Shown here: piece after piece, positions 1 through 11,900 of the stretch
How positions within the stretch are numbered: the stretch's first letter is position 1
Layout of the letters: every line of letters begins with the position of its first letter
Assembly: GCA_000934455.1 (NCBI GenBank)
Contig: KN887419.1
Span: 44,175 to 108,174 of the forward strand
DNA length: 64,000 bases
Direction of reading: 5' to 3'
Source: Apostichopus parvimensis
Lineage: Eukaryota; Echinodermata; Holothuroidea; Aspidochirotida; Stichopodidae
Position numbers and translations under genes: made by a program
The notes under the pieces: model-generated
Told to the model about the DNA's origin: nothing
Databases searched by the model: none
Seen by the model: the letters and a program-made list of their open reading frames with translations, nothing else

Positions 1-325
1 AACTGTATAACGTTTTTAGACAATTTATTTTACATAGAATGTAGTGTAATATAACGGTAGTCATATATTAATTTTACGGACAAAGACTTATAATGCAAGA
101 AAAAACTATATGTAACATTTTAAAAGACTGTTTATTTTACATTGATTATCTGCAGTTTGAAATTTCGGTCATTTCCGGGAAACTCTGCTACGTAACCAGA
201 AAAAGTATATTTGTTAGCAGACTTGTTTTTAACAGTGTAAGATGTTGATGATTCCAACTTACGTGGGGTTGAACCATAATCGCAGATTAACACAAACAAT
301 CATCGTTTATCTAATTTGCCATCAG

Positions 326-415
326 ATATGATGCTGCCATTAAACCTCATCCTCAGTGGAACAATATTCTTTATTGCGATCTTAGCCGCATTGTGCTACA
401 TAATTCGACGACACT
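326..415 (+). CDS. Isolated transmembrane exon of an Ig-TM-NACHT-type gene (partial)
   Basis: A 90-nt open segment lies between a CAG acceptor (323-325) and a GTAAGT donor (416-421). Read in phase 1 it encodes a strongly hydrophobic stretch (LILSGTIFFIAILAALCYII) followed by a basic RRH stop-transfer. The phase (1 in, 1 out) and the hydrophobic-then-basic pattern match the membrane exon of the gene at 16.2-20.3 kb. A possible 25-nt micro-exon follows at 621-645 (tatag acceptor, GTATTG donor); it reads CNTKRETE and resembles the short juxtamembrane exon of that gene. No Ig exon precedes it in the window and no NACHT exon follows. It is either part of a gene that starts to the left or a decayed relic. 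The call rests on splice signals and hydropathy only. Confidence 0.45.
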
Positions 416-1555
416 GTAAGTAATGTAGAGAACGGATTATGCAGCTAGTCTATGTTCTTAGCACTCTGTATAGTTAGATGTGTTGCTGTCCATCCACAAT
501 TTGATAAAAAATAAACAATGTCACTTAACTGTAAATAGAAAATATGACGCCGGACGATGTGATCTCTACTAAATGATTAACACTATTCTTAATTCTGTCT
601 GCTTCATTTAACTTGTATAGGTAACACAAAGAGAGAAACTGAAAGGTATTGTATTTATTAACTGTTTTTATATAATATCACCAAGGCGTAGTAACATAAT
701 TATTCATTGAGCTATTCAATAGACATATGTATTTAAACTGCTTTCTTATCTTTGCAAATCTATCAAAATGTTCTTACCCATCGAAGTTACCCTCCTCACT
801 TTTCTCCTTCCTGTCATTAAACATATGTATCAGTTATGGAAATTTGAGTACTAACCTATAACAAAACTCGAAACCCTTTCTCATCCCATGAAAGAGAATA
901 TGGATAGTTTGTAACGAGGAGAGTAAAATTGAAGGACGCTATGGATAATTGAGGGTAAGCTAGTTAAAATGTGCAACATATAAACTTAGACTACTGCAAA
1001 GAGGTCAGGACTTACGGAATGGATGATTACAAAGGTTTTCGTAGATTAAATATGATAGGAGAGGGGCTTGTGTACCTGTGTATGTCACCACTATAATTTT
1101 GGGTTACAATTAGGTGTTCAGGTATTGTACGTACAGTCTCTTTAATGGGGCTTACTATACTTCTGAAATATGGCAGGTGAAAAGCGAAAAAAATAATTAT
1201 GCGGATTGCAGATTTTACATGCACATGTCAAAATCGTTCTTACTGAACTGTAGCATCAAAATCTCCTTTGCACTTTGAGCAATATTTATGAACAAACATG
1301 GTGTAACTTAACATATACATGACGATCGTTTTAACTATGTTAAGAAATCAGGAGTTCCAAACGTAAATTGTGGTACTAAACACAGAAAAAAAGTATTCGA
1401 TTCTTCTGCCGTTTGCAATAAACTGCCTTGATGGTTTGTATAATAATACAATACTCTCCAATGATATATGATGTCGACTAGTTAGTTAGTTTTGACATTT
1501 TACTGTAAGGTGGGTTGAACCATGTTGTCTTCCTGCTCCGGTTCCTTTTTTTCCT
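416..1555. other. No gene recognised
   Basis: AT-rich sequence between the isolated membrane exon and the Penelope-like element. Apart from the possible micro-exon at 621-645, the open frames are short and show no recognisable family or splice-bounded structure. Confidence 0.5.
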
Positions 1556-2049
1556 CTTACAGTAAAAATGTGAAAACTAACGTTGGGGCCCAGTTTCTCA
1601 AACTGGTCGACAAGCACTTCCCTCTCGGGACAAAGCTGAGGAAAATATTCAACAGGAACACTTTAAAAGTGAGTTACAGTTGCATGAAAAATATGAATTC
1701 AATCATAAAATCCCATAATGCTAAAGTAATGAAAAAATTCAACCAAGAAACCCCCACAAGAACCTGCAACTGCAGAGATAGAGCCTCTTGCCCCCTACAG
1801 GGTGAGTGCCTTGTCAGTGCCGTGGTGTATAAGGCCACAGTTACTTCCGGTGACGATGGCACCACAAGGTCATATGTTGGGCTTACCGGGGGGGATTTCA
1901 AATCTAGATATAATAACACCACTAAGTCTTTCAGAAATAGTAAATACGAGAAAGAGTCTGAGTTGTCTAAACACATATGGGGATTGAAGAGACAAAAGGT
2001 AGATTACTCGGTTAGGTGGAACATAATTAGGCAATCCGACACTTATCAG
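1556..2049 (+). mobile_element. Penelope-like element, 5'-truncated, GIY-YIG endonuclease end
   Basis: The frame open from 1522 carries the C-terminal part of a Penelope-like retroelement protein. From about 1556 it reads SYSKNVKTNVGAQFLKLVDK, then the linker with FNRNTLKVSYSCM, the zinc-binding CNCRDRASCPLQGEC segment, and the GIY-YIG-type nuclease core (VVYKATV followed by YVGLTGGDFKSRYNN). These motifs belong to the endonuclease half of Penelope-like elements, which nicks DNA for target-primed reverse transcription. The reverse-transcriptase half is absent on the left, so the copy is 5'-truncated. On the right it runs into a run of N at 2050, so its 3' end is unknown. The surviving frame has no stops, suggesting a fairly young insertion. 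The nearby small frames on the other strand are shadows of it. Confidence 0.85.
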
Positions 2050-2309
2050 NNNNNNNNNNNNNNNNNNNNNNNNNNNNNNNNNNNNNNNNNNNNNNNNNNN
2101 NNNNNNNNNNNNNNNNNNNNNNNNNNNNNNNNNNNNNNNNNNNNNNNNNNNNNNNNNNNNNNNNNNNNNNNNNNNNNNNNNNNNNNNNNNNNNNNNNNNN
2201 NNNNNNNNNNNNNNNNNNNNNNNNNNNNNNNNNNNNNNNNNNNNNNNNNNNNNNNNNNNNNNNNNNNNNNNNNNNNNNNNNNNNNNNNNNNNNNNNNNNN
2301 NNNNNNNNN
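2050..2309. other. Assembly gap
   Basis: 260 bases are N. The gap interrupts the Penelope-like element, which probably caused the assembly break. Apparent open frames across it are artefacts. Confidence 0.99.
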
Positions 2310-3345
2310 CATACTTGTTGTAGAAAGCGATTAACAAAGTTGTCGTAGGCCTGTAGCCTAGGCTAATTTGGACTCAATCGAAGGCTGTTCACTTAGTCGT
2401 GTAAGTTACACGGTGTAACTGATCAAACAGGAAATAGGAAAGCCTGAGGCTGCCAAGGCCCAACATAAATATGCCTAACGTGAATTTAGCTGGCTTAGGT
2501 CAGTAACAATATGAACTATATTCTATGACCAAGGCCTACATCAGTGGCTTGGGGGTACTGTGATTCAGGGGGTACTGTGTTCACTCTGTGGTAAATTGGT
2601 TAATAGGTAAATGAAGGAAATTATTATTTTTTCCTTGTTTGTTTGCCCATCAAATTTACTCATGATAATGAAACTGTGTCTGTATGCAACAACCAGGGTG
2701 AACAGAACCTAGGCTTGAATCCATCACACTACTACAGTACAGTACAATAACTGCTGCTCTAAGAAAAAATCTGTGCCTTAGTTTGAAAGGACATTACTTT
2801 TGTTATTCATCAGATCATCTCAACAACTTATTTTCAGGTTTTTAATGCATGTCTAGAAGGGCACAAGTTGTTGGAATGATATCGGAATGAGTATTTGTTT
2901 ATGGTCAAGCCAATATGAGCCTGCTTATTCCATTACCGTAGATTTTGTATGATCAACTCATGGTTCCAGTCGACCATGGTACTACCACATAATCAGACCA
3001 CTCTTTTATTTTCTCCTGGTCATCAGAGTGTGGCTTCAATTAGCTGACCGAGCGAATACATAGGATCTGTTCTTCCTGTTTATCTAATCTTGGGGTAGTG
3101 TCTTATAGAAATAAACAAGGATGACTTGGGCTGTAAAAACTTTCAGTAATATTGAACAGTGCATTCTGTCAGTTACAGGAGATTTTTTTTAAATCAAAGA
3201 TCTCTTACATTCTGAAATTTGGTGGGTTGCACTTGGGCTGCCTCAGCATTGTCGTTCACTATTTTATTTTGTTATTTATTACCCAATATACAGTGGTCTT
3301 TCTTGTGATTTACTACAGAGCCCTTTAATCTTCTTTCACAAAAAG
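2310..3345. other. No gene recognised
   Basis: Unique-looking AT-rich sequence after the gap. I see no supported coding exon or RNA gene. The 3' flank of the Penelope-like element should lie here but I cannot mark its boundary. Confidence 0.45.
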
Positions 3346-3567
3346 GTGTACCTGTGGTCATTGTGCCTAAATGACAACTGCGAGGGAATGCAGATGCTGC
3401 ACTGAAATCGATAAGGTGAAAGATGTTATGGAAGAAGAAGGTGCAGGATGCATCACAACACATCCTGGATTTCATGCTGTCTGTCTTGAACTGTGGGGAT
3501 TGAGAACAGCATATTTTGCTTACCGCCAACAGTATGGAGAAAATGCAAGAGAGAGAAGTTTACACGA
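3346..3567 (+). pseudogene. P2RX7-like C-terminal (ballast-type) domain fragment with a nonsense codon
   Basis: In one frame the sequence reads CTCGHCA, then a stop (TAA at 3368-3370), then MTTARECRCCTEIDKV, CITTHPGFHAVCLELW and YFAYRQQYG, ending at a good GTAAGG donor at 3568. The Cys spacing (CxCGxC then CxCC), the HPGFxAVCL block and AYRQQYG are hallmarks of the cysteine-rich intracellular domain of P2X7 receptors. That domain also occurs as many stand-alone proteins in echinoderms and cnidarians. The stop sits between the first Cys cluster and the MTT segment, and the next expected exon is not evident downstream, so this looks like a decayed copy. The frame could instead start at the ATG at 3371, but that would drop the first zinc-ligand cluster. 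Confidence 0.7.
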
Positions 3568-3679
3568 GTAAGGTTGATGAAAAAGTTGCATTGCTTACAC
3601 GAATTGCCATAGAAATTAATGTTATTCAAATTTTAGAAGCCTTTAACCACACGGCACCGGTGTTACGCTGAAATGTCAT

Positions 3680-4110
3680 TCATGTAATCCATTTAAGTTA
3701 CACACAAACGGCAACGAAGAACATAAAAAAGAATCATAGACATACTTGTCGAGTTCTCAAAACTATACAATATACATGATTAATTCGACACATGCATCGC
3801 CTAAATAGTTATTACCGTTACCTTATTTAAATTTTAACTGATGTTTGACATAATCACGTCAACTGAATATGTAGTAGAATATATGTACATATACTGTTAA
3901 GCTCCGGCTCAATTAGTTCAGGGCTCCGTTATTAAATATATAGAATTAACGGCAGATAAAGAGAACTCCAGAATATAGATATACTTGTAGAATATAAGCT
4001 TTATTTATTCTGATATGATATTGTTGATGGAGTGCAGATCCAGAATAGTGTATCTGAACTATACTCTCTGAAGTCTGAAATGCTAGTCTTTCTCATACTA
4101 AAAACCTACA
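3680..4110 (+). repeat. Dispersed repeat, inverted copy of 35075-35507
   Basis: About 430 bases here match the reverse complement of 35075-35507 with small indels. Shared landmarks are GTTACACACAAACGGCA, the ACTTGTCGAGTTCTCAAAACT segment and GCTAGTCTTTCTCATACTAA. No coding potential is seen. It lies near one copy of the larger duplication and its partner lies near the other copy, but in opposite orientation. Confidence 0.8.
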
Positions 4111-5164
4111 GTATGTAAAGACCAACTATTGAGACAAATTTTTGGGGGGGGATTTTCCATTAATTTGGGAGTTTACATACCCATAATCAACATGTGTAAA
4201 AAAAAATCTTCCAAAACCTACTATAACCCATCAAAAAGCGACCACGAAAATGGAAATTTTGGGTAGTCACGTGACATGTACCTCTGGAATGTCTGAAAAC
4301 AGAGATTGACCCAAAGGAGCCTCTGGTCACCGTGTGACGTCTTTATTGGTATACCGCGAAAATCAAACGCTGAAATAGGCACTGTTTATACACAGATAGC
4401 GAACAATTGTACTTTATTTGACTTCCAATTTCGAGCGTTAGAAAAGCTGCTAGCTTAAAACAGGAACACATAAAGGTAAAAAACTAGTTTTAAGACAATT
4501 TTAAGCAGAAATTTTAGTAAAATGGGTTATTTTATTAGCAAAATTTCCACTCAAATGGAGGCATCGTTTACATAGCGAAGCGTCAATAGGTAAGTGTAGA
4601 CAATGCAAGCAGCTTGCCGTTTGATCGCAAGATACCGCAAACTGAACAAGAATAGACCTAAAAGATGCCTCCTGCGTGATATGTGACGGGAAATGGCTTA
4701 CGTTACTGTCAACGAATTACCAAAAAGACACTAAACATAATCGAACAACTACGAGAAGACGCTGACCCGAATCGACCAGGGTAGCATATACATGACTAAG
4801 CTTCGGCTGAACATAGTACTTACTCGTTTTAATATCCAAAAGTACAAACACAGAAATAGTATCCTTTCAATAAACCAAATTTAGCAGTGAATATCCAAAT
4901 CCACGTTTCTCGTTCAATCCTGGGCGAAATACTACCGTGACTGTGTAATTCCATAGAGTTAGGTCTAGTTGAAACAGGCCTTGACCAGTAACATCCCACA
5001 ATCTGAAGACAGACACTAACGAAATAAAACGTCCGATCTCTTCATGGTACCGTTTTTATTTAACTCCTTGGACCATGCATATGCCGGAATAAACATAACG
5101 GACAATATAACACACGTATCACGAACTCACTATAAGCATGGTCTTGAGTGCTGGCCACCCAGAT
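4111..5164. other. No gene recognised
   Basis: Non-coding, AT-rich sequence between two repeat blocks. No exon, RNA gene or transposon end could be supported. Confidence 0.45.
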
Positions 5165-8100
5165 GAAAAAAAAATTGCCCAACATTACAAATGTGATAAC
5201 GTCAACCGAAACATTTTAAAGTGAATGGCGTTTATCTTGAGACATTTGTAAATGTATCATGGGGAGTGTATTTTAAACATATTGAGCTAGGCCGAGTTGG
5301 TGATATAACACTTTGGCTAGTGGATGGCCAAATTACATATCCTAGCCTAACTTAAGGCCTAACTTAGTCTGAAAGTCATGCCTATTTCTTGCAAAATTGA
5401 TTGACTTCGTAAATAATAAAAACACTGAATTGGTGAATCACACTGCTTTTCGTGAACTTGAAATCACACTTAATATGTATTTGTCTGTTTCGTCTGCATT
5501 TTGTAGTCAAATATTTGTGCAGTATCAATCATGTGACTGTTCGATCCGTATAGTGCATTCACTAATGATAGTTACCTTAGTTATTAATATATCAGCTGAA
5601 TGTAAAATAATCATGTGCGTAAATTGAATAATTGTCATATAAACTATAAACAAGCACCTTGCAAGATAATAGAAGGACACATAACGAATCCTTCACATCG
5701 CGAAGCAGGACTTCAGACAGAGAAAAATATAGCCTTAGCGAAAATTAGGACCACATGTTGTTTTCTTTCTTAGTCATGATTAGCTCAATCATAGTAATAG
5801 GTAATTTTGAACCAATCATGGATCAGATACTCCACCACTTCTGAGCAGTGTTTTTTTTTTTAGATGCAAAATTAGTTCTGAAAAATGAATCATCCAGTAC
5901 TCACGATCAGTATATAATGGCCAAATAATTTATACATATTAATTGTTTCCAATCAGTATCTTCAGGAAAGTTTACAGGTTTTAATTGAACATTTAATTGT
6001 ATCACGGAGATAATAAATCATCTTGTATTCAACATAACTTTTTAATCATTTTTTTAATCATTCTTACGGGGATGAGTTAAACAGTGCACTTTATGAACAC
6101 AAATTGAAAGACTTTACAACTTTCCACAATATTGCAGTTTGATATAATATATTTTATAATACAAGTTTCAAGTCTGATCTTTTCATAAGAAAAAGTAGAA
6201 ACAAAGGAAACAGCTGTGTTTTTATTTTATTCGAGAGGTTTCTTGTATCCTAAGATAAAGACCAATAGCTAGTAAACAAACTTGGTTTGGATCAACAGTA
6301 TCGTACCATTAAGTGATTGATCGGTTGGGGGTGGTGGGGGTTGTTTGTCTCCGACTGTTGTTTTTCAGCTAAAACGAACGTTTTCCCCCTTGTTTGGCGA
6401 AATGTATTTCACTGTATCAACCACAACCACCATGTGCAGCATCATGTTTCTTGGGGAATCGTGATCTTCGACTGTCCATCGTTACCGATGATGACTGTTG
6501 GGTGCAACAGGCAATCATTTAACATTTCCTGGCCCTCTTGTGCGAGGACAGACCAGCATTGGAACGGAAGTTTCTCCTGCAGGTGATACATTGATAGTCT
6601 GAGGTAAAACTATCAACTGCCCCATGACGTAAATCATGCTGCCGCTTGTACTTTTCATTCCTCCTGTCTTCCACGGTCTTGATAGTGTTCCTCACTGCAT
6701 GTCTCTAGCTGATCCTATCACTGGCCAATGATTCCCATCTGTCAACATCGATATTTGCTTTTCTCAAGCATCGTTTCAGGGTATCTTTGTAACGCAAGAT
6801 TTGACCACCCTGTTGCCTTTTGACTTCTGAGAGCTCACCATAGTAAACCATTTTTGGCAACCGATGTTCAGGCATTCTGCGAACATGTCCTGCCCACCTT
6901 AACTGTGAGGCTGTGATCATAGATTCAATGCTTGGTAGGCCTGCTCTCTGTAGGACCTGCACATTGGCTACCCTATCCTGCCATTTGATGTTCATGACCT
7001 GACATAGCAGTTTCTTAATGTGACGGCTGTATAATGTCAAGGTTTCTGTAGCATATAAAAGAGATGGCATAACTACTGTCCTGTATATTTTCATCTTGGT
7101 TGTCAATTTGATCTCATGTCTTGACCATAGACGTTTTGAAAGAGCTCCAAAGGACTTGCAGGCAGCTTGTACACGCATTGATACTTCAACATCTGCACTG
7201 TTGTTGCTGGATATTGTACTGCCCAGGTATGTGAAGGTATTTGACTGCGTTAGTCTTCTCCTTTGATTGTGATCTCTTTTTCTTGTGTAGCTTTGCCAGG
7301 CTTTGGTTGATAAAGCAGTTCTCTTTTTGTAGAGTGGTGTTGGTGATCAAGGCAGAGTCATCAGCGAAAAGGAGTTCGCGTACACAAACTTCACGTACCT
7401 TGGTGTTTGGAATCGTGATACACACCTAACGACAAGCACACAGTCACAGTCTCGATGCAAGGGACTGGGGTTGAGAGCTGATCAACCGGTTCGTTGTTTG
7501 GTTTTTCGTGACTAGGTTCTTTCCTATGTGACTTTTCTTTATAAAATATCTTCTTATTGGATTTTTTCTTATTAAGACGCATAAAAACTTTTCATGGCGT
7601 TTTTCTTGGAGCCTTCCTTCCTGAATTGAAATTGAACTACAAGTATGGCATAAAAGATCATCCGTAGATTCTTTATTAGGGGCTTCTGGGCCTCATTAGT
7701 AGACATAAGCAGTGTGTACATGCCGGTCGACAGGAGCGACCCTACGGCTAAAGCCAAGGATTCTCGCACGACACCTATTGCTTCTAGATTTGACAGACGT
7801 GTTTTCAAATCCTCCACCCACATGCACCTTGTCAAATTTCAATGATTCATCAGGGAAATATAAAAGTTCATCACTCATGGCAAAATGCATCATGCTTCGT
7901 TCGGTATCACACTACCACAATTTGTGTAGTAAGAGATCAAAGTTCCCACTTACCAGCGGAGCCTCCTGCTAATTGTATTTGCTTACTTTGATAGGCAGCT
8001 AAGGCTATTGACTGCAAAACCATCTTGAACAGAGCATGCATATATTACAGCCGTTATCATTACAAAGAGATTGTACCAAACATTGAAAGTACTGCAAATC

Positions 8101-8720
8101 AACTGACCTCATGTTTTTTTTCAACCAAGGGTATTAAAGAGGTTGACTTTCCCACATGAACAGACTATCTGCTCCAAAATCTTCTTAGACAAGCTCTTAG
8201 AGGATAAGACTTTTGTAATTTATTTGTAATGACAGTTTTACATCACAGGAATGTTTTTGATATATATAGATAGATAATGAAAAACTGCAAACATACATTT
8301 TATAGCAGAGTCCTCAGTTTCATAGCAGAGTCCTCAGTTTGACTCAGCAATTTGGTATACCACACTAGATAAATCAGTGAGAAATCTGAGGTGTAATTGT
8401 CAAGTCATTTACCAATTGAACTTATACCTCAATCACAAGAAAGTAAGCGCACAAGTTTCTGTGCAACAAGTGATCATGCAGTAAATTCATGGCAAATTTA
8501 ACAAAGAACCTTGAACCAAAAACCAAAAACCAAAGAACTAACAGGGAGGAGGTTGCCAAAAGAAAAAAGAGGCATACATATTGTTCTGAAGAAATTGCTT
8601 ACTAAGTACTCATTTCGATGAAGAAGATAACAAGAATGAGAAAGGAAACATGTGGGGAAAAAAAGGGCATAGATTCCATCTTAAAAGAGAAATATTTTAA
8701 AGATATAATAATTATGGCAA
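5165..8720 (+). repeat. Segmental duplication, compact copy
   Basis: This stretch matches, in the same order and orientation, the separated blocks 36968-37675, 43215-44515, 47262-47450 and 50790-51930. Landmarks include GGCGTTTATCTTGA then ACATTTGTAAATGTAT, GAACCAATCATGGATCAGAT, GACTGGGGTTGAGAGCTGATC, AAGCCAAGGATTCTCGCACG and CCAGCGGAGCCTCCTGCTAA. The copy is interrupted by a LINE insertion (6466-7408) that the other copy lacks. The other copy has several large extra segments. The matched DNA shows no clear coding exons. The colinear order argues for an old duplication rather than chance co-occurrence of repeats, though a large degraded transposon remains possible. Confidence 0.8.
6466..7408 (-). 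mobile_element. LINE (non-LTR retrotransposon) 3' fragment with target-site duplication
   Basis: On the minus strand the sequence encodes the end of a reverse transcriptase. RELLFADDSALIT (the catalytic FADD box) lies near 7360. After frame shifts come SMRVQAACKSFGALSKRLWS, KMKIYRTVVMPSLLYATETL and SQLRWAGHVRRMPEHRLPKM. The frames are broken around 7180-7250 and a short piece after YSRHIKKL is missing, so the copy is dead and 5'-truncated just before the FADD box. It is bounded by an 11-bp direct repeat, GGAATCGTGAT, at 6455-6465 and 7409-7419. The paralogous DNA at about 44295 carries only one copy of that repeat, which confirms the insertion. The family is CR1/Jockey/RTE-like; the exact clade is not resolved. 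Confidence 0.85.
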
Positions 8721-8858
8721 GCACTGAAAATGCGCCCATGTCAAAGCATCTGACACCCATCTATTTGATAAGTTAACTTTATCAAAATATCTGCTCAATA
8801 TTTGTCGAGGCCTGTTCACTATCCTAGGATGGCTTTTCTGACTTAAATAGAAACTGCT

Positions 8859-8926
8859 CAGTGGCGCCCCCTTCAAGTGGCCCCCAGGGTACGTGCTATA
8901 ACTGCCGTACCTTATATACGCCACTG
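8859..8926. repeat. Tiny TIR-bounded segment
   Basis: CAGTGGCG at 8859-8866 and its complement CGCCACTG at 8919-8926 bracket 68 bp. This resembles the termini of a hAT-type element collapsed by internal deletion. No clear flanking duplication is visible. Confidence 0.3.
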
Positions 8927-11900
8927 GACGCATCGATTTTTAAAGAACAGAAACAATAAAATAATCATTTCAATGCTCAAAACACATATTTACCCCAAAC
9001 ACTAACGTCGTTGCAACTTTATCACTTTAATTTTTCTTAATCTTGGCTTCTTATAAATGCCTGGATGATATAAAGGAAAGTCACATGTTGATATTACAAA
9101 TCACATGTCAAGTTAATGCGAGAACCTTTATTAAGTAATAAGTGTATACTTACTTTTCATAATTTCCTTTCGGCTGTTTCGCATTATATGAACTTTGTAA
9201 AACATTAACTTCATATTCGGCATGTTAATGAAACCATTTCAATTGACGAAATAAAACAGTTTACAATTAGAAACTTTTAGAGCTTAGCTACATACACTTT
9301 AATTCATGAGTGTTTTAGAGTAATTATTAGGCTGATGACTTAGTCGTTCTGTATACTTTGTTAATTTTTATTGTTAATGTTGATAAAACTGTATTAGCAT
9401 CCAAAGTCATACGTTGTTGAGAAGTAACAATACACATTGGATCAGAATACACCCAGATATACAAAGCCATGCATTCCGTTAATGTATTTTCTCTGACTTA
9501 AGAATCGTCTCATTAGTTATTTTCAACCACTGGGTGTATAAATATTAAGTTTACCGCAGGAATTCAATCGAAACTAGTCATTGAAAACAAACTGTATTTA
9601 TTGAACGCCTTCTAAATAATTAATATTTTAATATGTGTACCTTCTAATTACTTGCGAGAACGAGTTACACTCTTAAAACGGGGTTTCCAATGTGATAAAA
9701 CATGGAACAGTTGTCATTAAATTACTACAGATTTAAGCTTGTCTTACAAATTTCCAGGAATGTGTTCTTTCGTGCTGGTTCAGATTTATAACAGAGTTAT
9801 TTAGTTAATCATTACTATACGCCAGGTTCTGCACTGGCCGACATCTGGGGGAAGAAGGTTAAGCATCGGGTGTAGTAATCTATTTGATTTTGTTTCATGT
9901 TACAGCAATGGAATGAGTTTATCGTTTAACCGTATTGTGTGACTGCATAAGCATCGGTAGGCTATATTTAAATATATAATTCACTTGATCTAAGCTATGT
10001 CAAAATACCTGAAATATATAACTTGATGCATTTTGATCCGACAAAGGAATTACAATTTGTTAACTTAAATTTAAAAAAAAATATATTGCGGAAATCCGTT
10101 TGCAACGTACATTATTGTTCCATATCATTCGATTACCACATCATTTTGCAAAATATACTTTGAAAGTTCCACTAACCTTTTCGTGCAACGTCCTTCTAAA
10201 ATTCAATCCATTGGCCGTGTTCGTACCGAAATCCTAAAAATAGTGGCAGTAGTTTCCTTCCCAGTTATGTTGGCAACCTTCTTGTGTACTGAAAAACCGG
10301 AAAAACCAGACAAACTTCTGTCTGTTCCTGTACAACGCATTCAGTTTTGGCTCCTGTAAACTCGATCGTCGCCGGACATCTCAAAATTGACTCTTGTAGG
10401 GAAGCTGTAAGAGTAAAATATCACATATGATTGAAACACCGTGGTCTGTTAGATGAAAATATGCAACATGTAAATATGTAGTTAAATCTCCAAACCTCGA
10501 AAATATAGACAAAATAAACCCAGTATGTTGTACACAGTAGAAATCCTGAAATCTGCCATTGAAAAAGAAATGAATGTTCCGCTAATATGTTGAGTGTAAG
10601 AGTTATAGAGTTTCTGCGGAACTGGACAGTCCGTGTACAAGTTATTTGCCATTGTTTCATTGTCAACGAAATAAAAAAAATGGAAATAATGGAATAACAA
10701 CTTGTAACGAAGTACACCTAAGCAAAAAAAGTGAATTGGTTGTTTGATTTTCTTGTTTTGAAATTGACTTAAAGACCCGTATGATTTTGCAGCATTTAGG
10801 TTTTCCCGATGTTTTGTATTTCTAATATCTCATCACTAATTAATCAACCAACCCCACTTTGTCATTGTTAAAATTGTTGGTCTTTTAGATTTGCTACTAA
10901 AATAGTGGCTAAAATGATATGAAAGACATTTGAAAAGGATTTATTAATATAAGTTATTTTGTAGACGTATTTGACAATTCAATTTAAGATATGTGTGCTT
11001 ACTTGCAATCTTATTTTGATTGACTTATATTCGGTAGGTTTGCTACAGTTCTTAATGCAGCAACATTTCCGAAATAGATACTTTCGATTCTGTCGGGGAA
11101 AATGTGCTAAATATCAATTAACAAATTTGATCAACGAAATATATCCCTTGTCCCCCATCTGTCCGTTTGTTTTAGGATATAATTTACATATCTTGCAATG
11201 TTGTTATTGTTTGAAAAGGGTACTAGATAACGAAAAACTTGTAGACCTTTATCGGATTTATTGATCGGAGTCGGGTGAGAAACAAACACAATGTTCATTT
11301 CTCAATTTTCTCAAAGAACGGGAATACTAATGGCGACATACTCACCAATTAAATAGCAATCTTTTAAGATTCACACAATATTGCAGATAGACGTAGTTTG
11401 CATTAAAAGCGCAAGTAAATTTAGTTATTTTGTTCAGTTAAGAAATTCATCGAACTGTTCTTCAGTTTATGTAAGCCAAGCATTCTGAGGTCAAGATGGC
11501 GTCACTTCAGTTTGATGGACTTAGGGCTTTAGGAATATATACACTGACATGGGTAGGTAAGGTGTATCATAATTAATCATATTATGTTTGGTAAAGTTCA
11601 TGTAGTCTATCCAACTTTCAATTGGAAAGTAAGTACTTTATTGCGTACTCATAGATATATATTAGTTGACTATGAAAGAGCCTATAAATAGTATTGCTAA
11701 ACTTGTACTTTGAGAGATACTTGGAAACTAACGCCAGTCAAGTACTTTTGCTTTAAAACAATCGTATTTTAAGATTAATATTCCATACCAAATAATAGGA
11801 CCACTCGTGGAAAATTATTGTCTGAATCGAAACAAGGAAGTAAATTTTACTTCGTTTGTTTTTTGCACAATAGAAGTTGTTGAGAAAGAACCCCCCGTTT

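Noticed and set aside
1674-2337. Minus-strand open frames over the Penelope element and the gap
   Set aside because: They are antisense shadows of the element or run through N bases.
7572-7972. Open frames conserved in both duplication copies (7.6-7.9 and 47.25-47.5 kb)
   Set aside because: Similarity is explained by the DNA duplication; copies differ by indels that do not preserve the frame and no family is recognisable.
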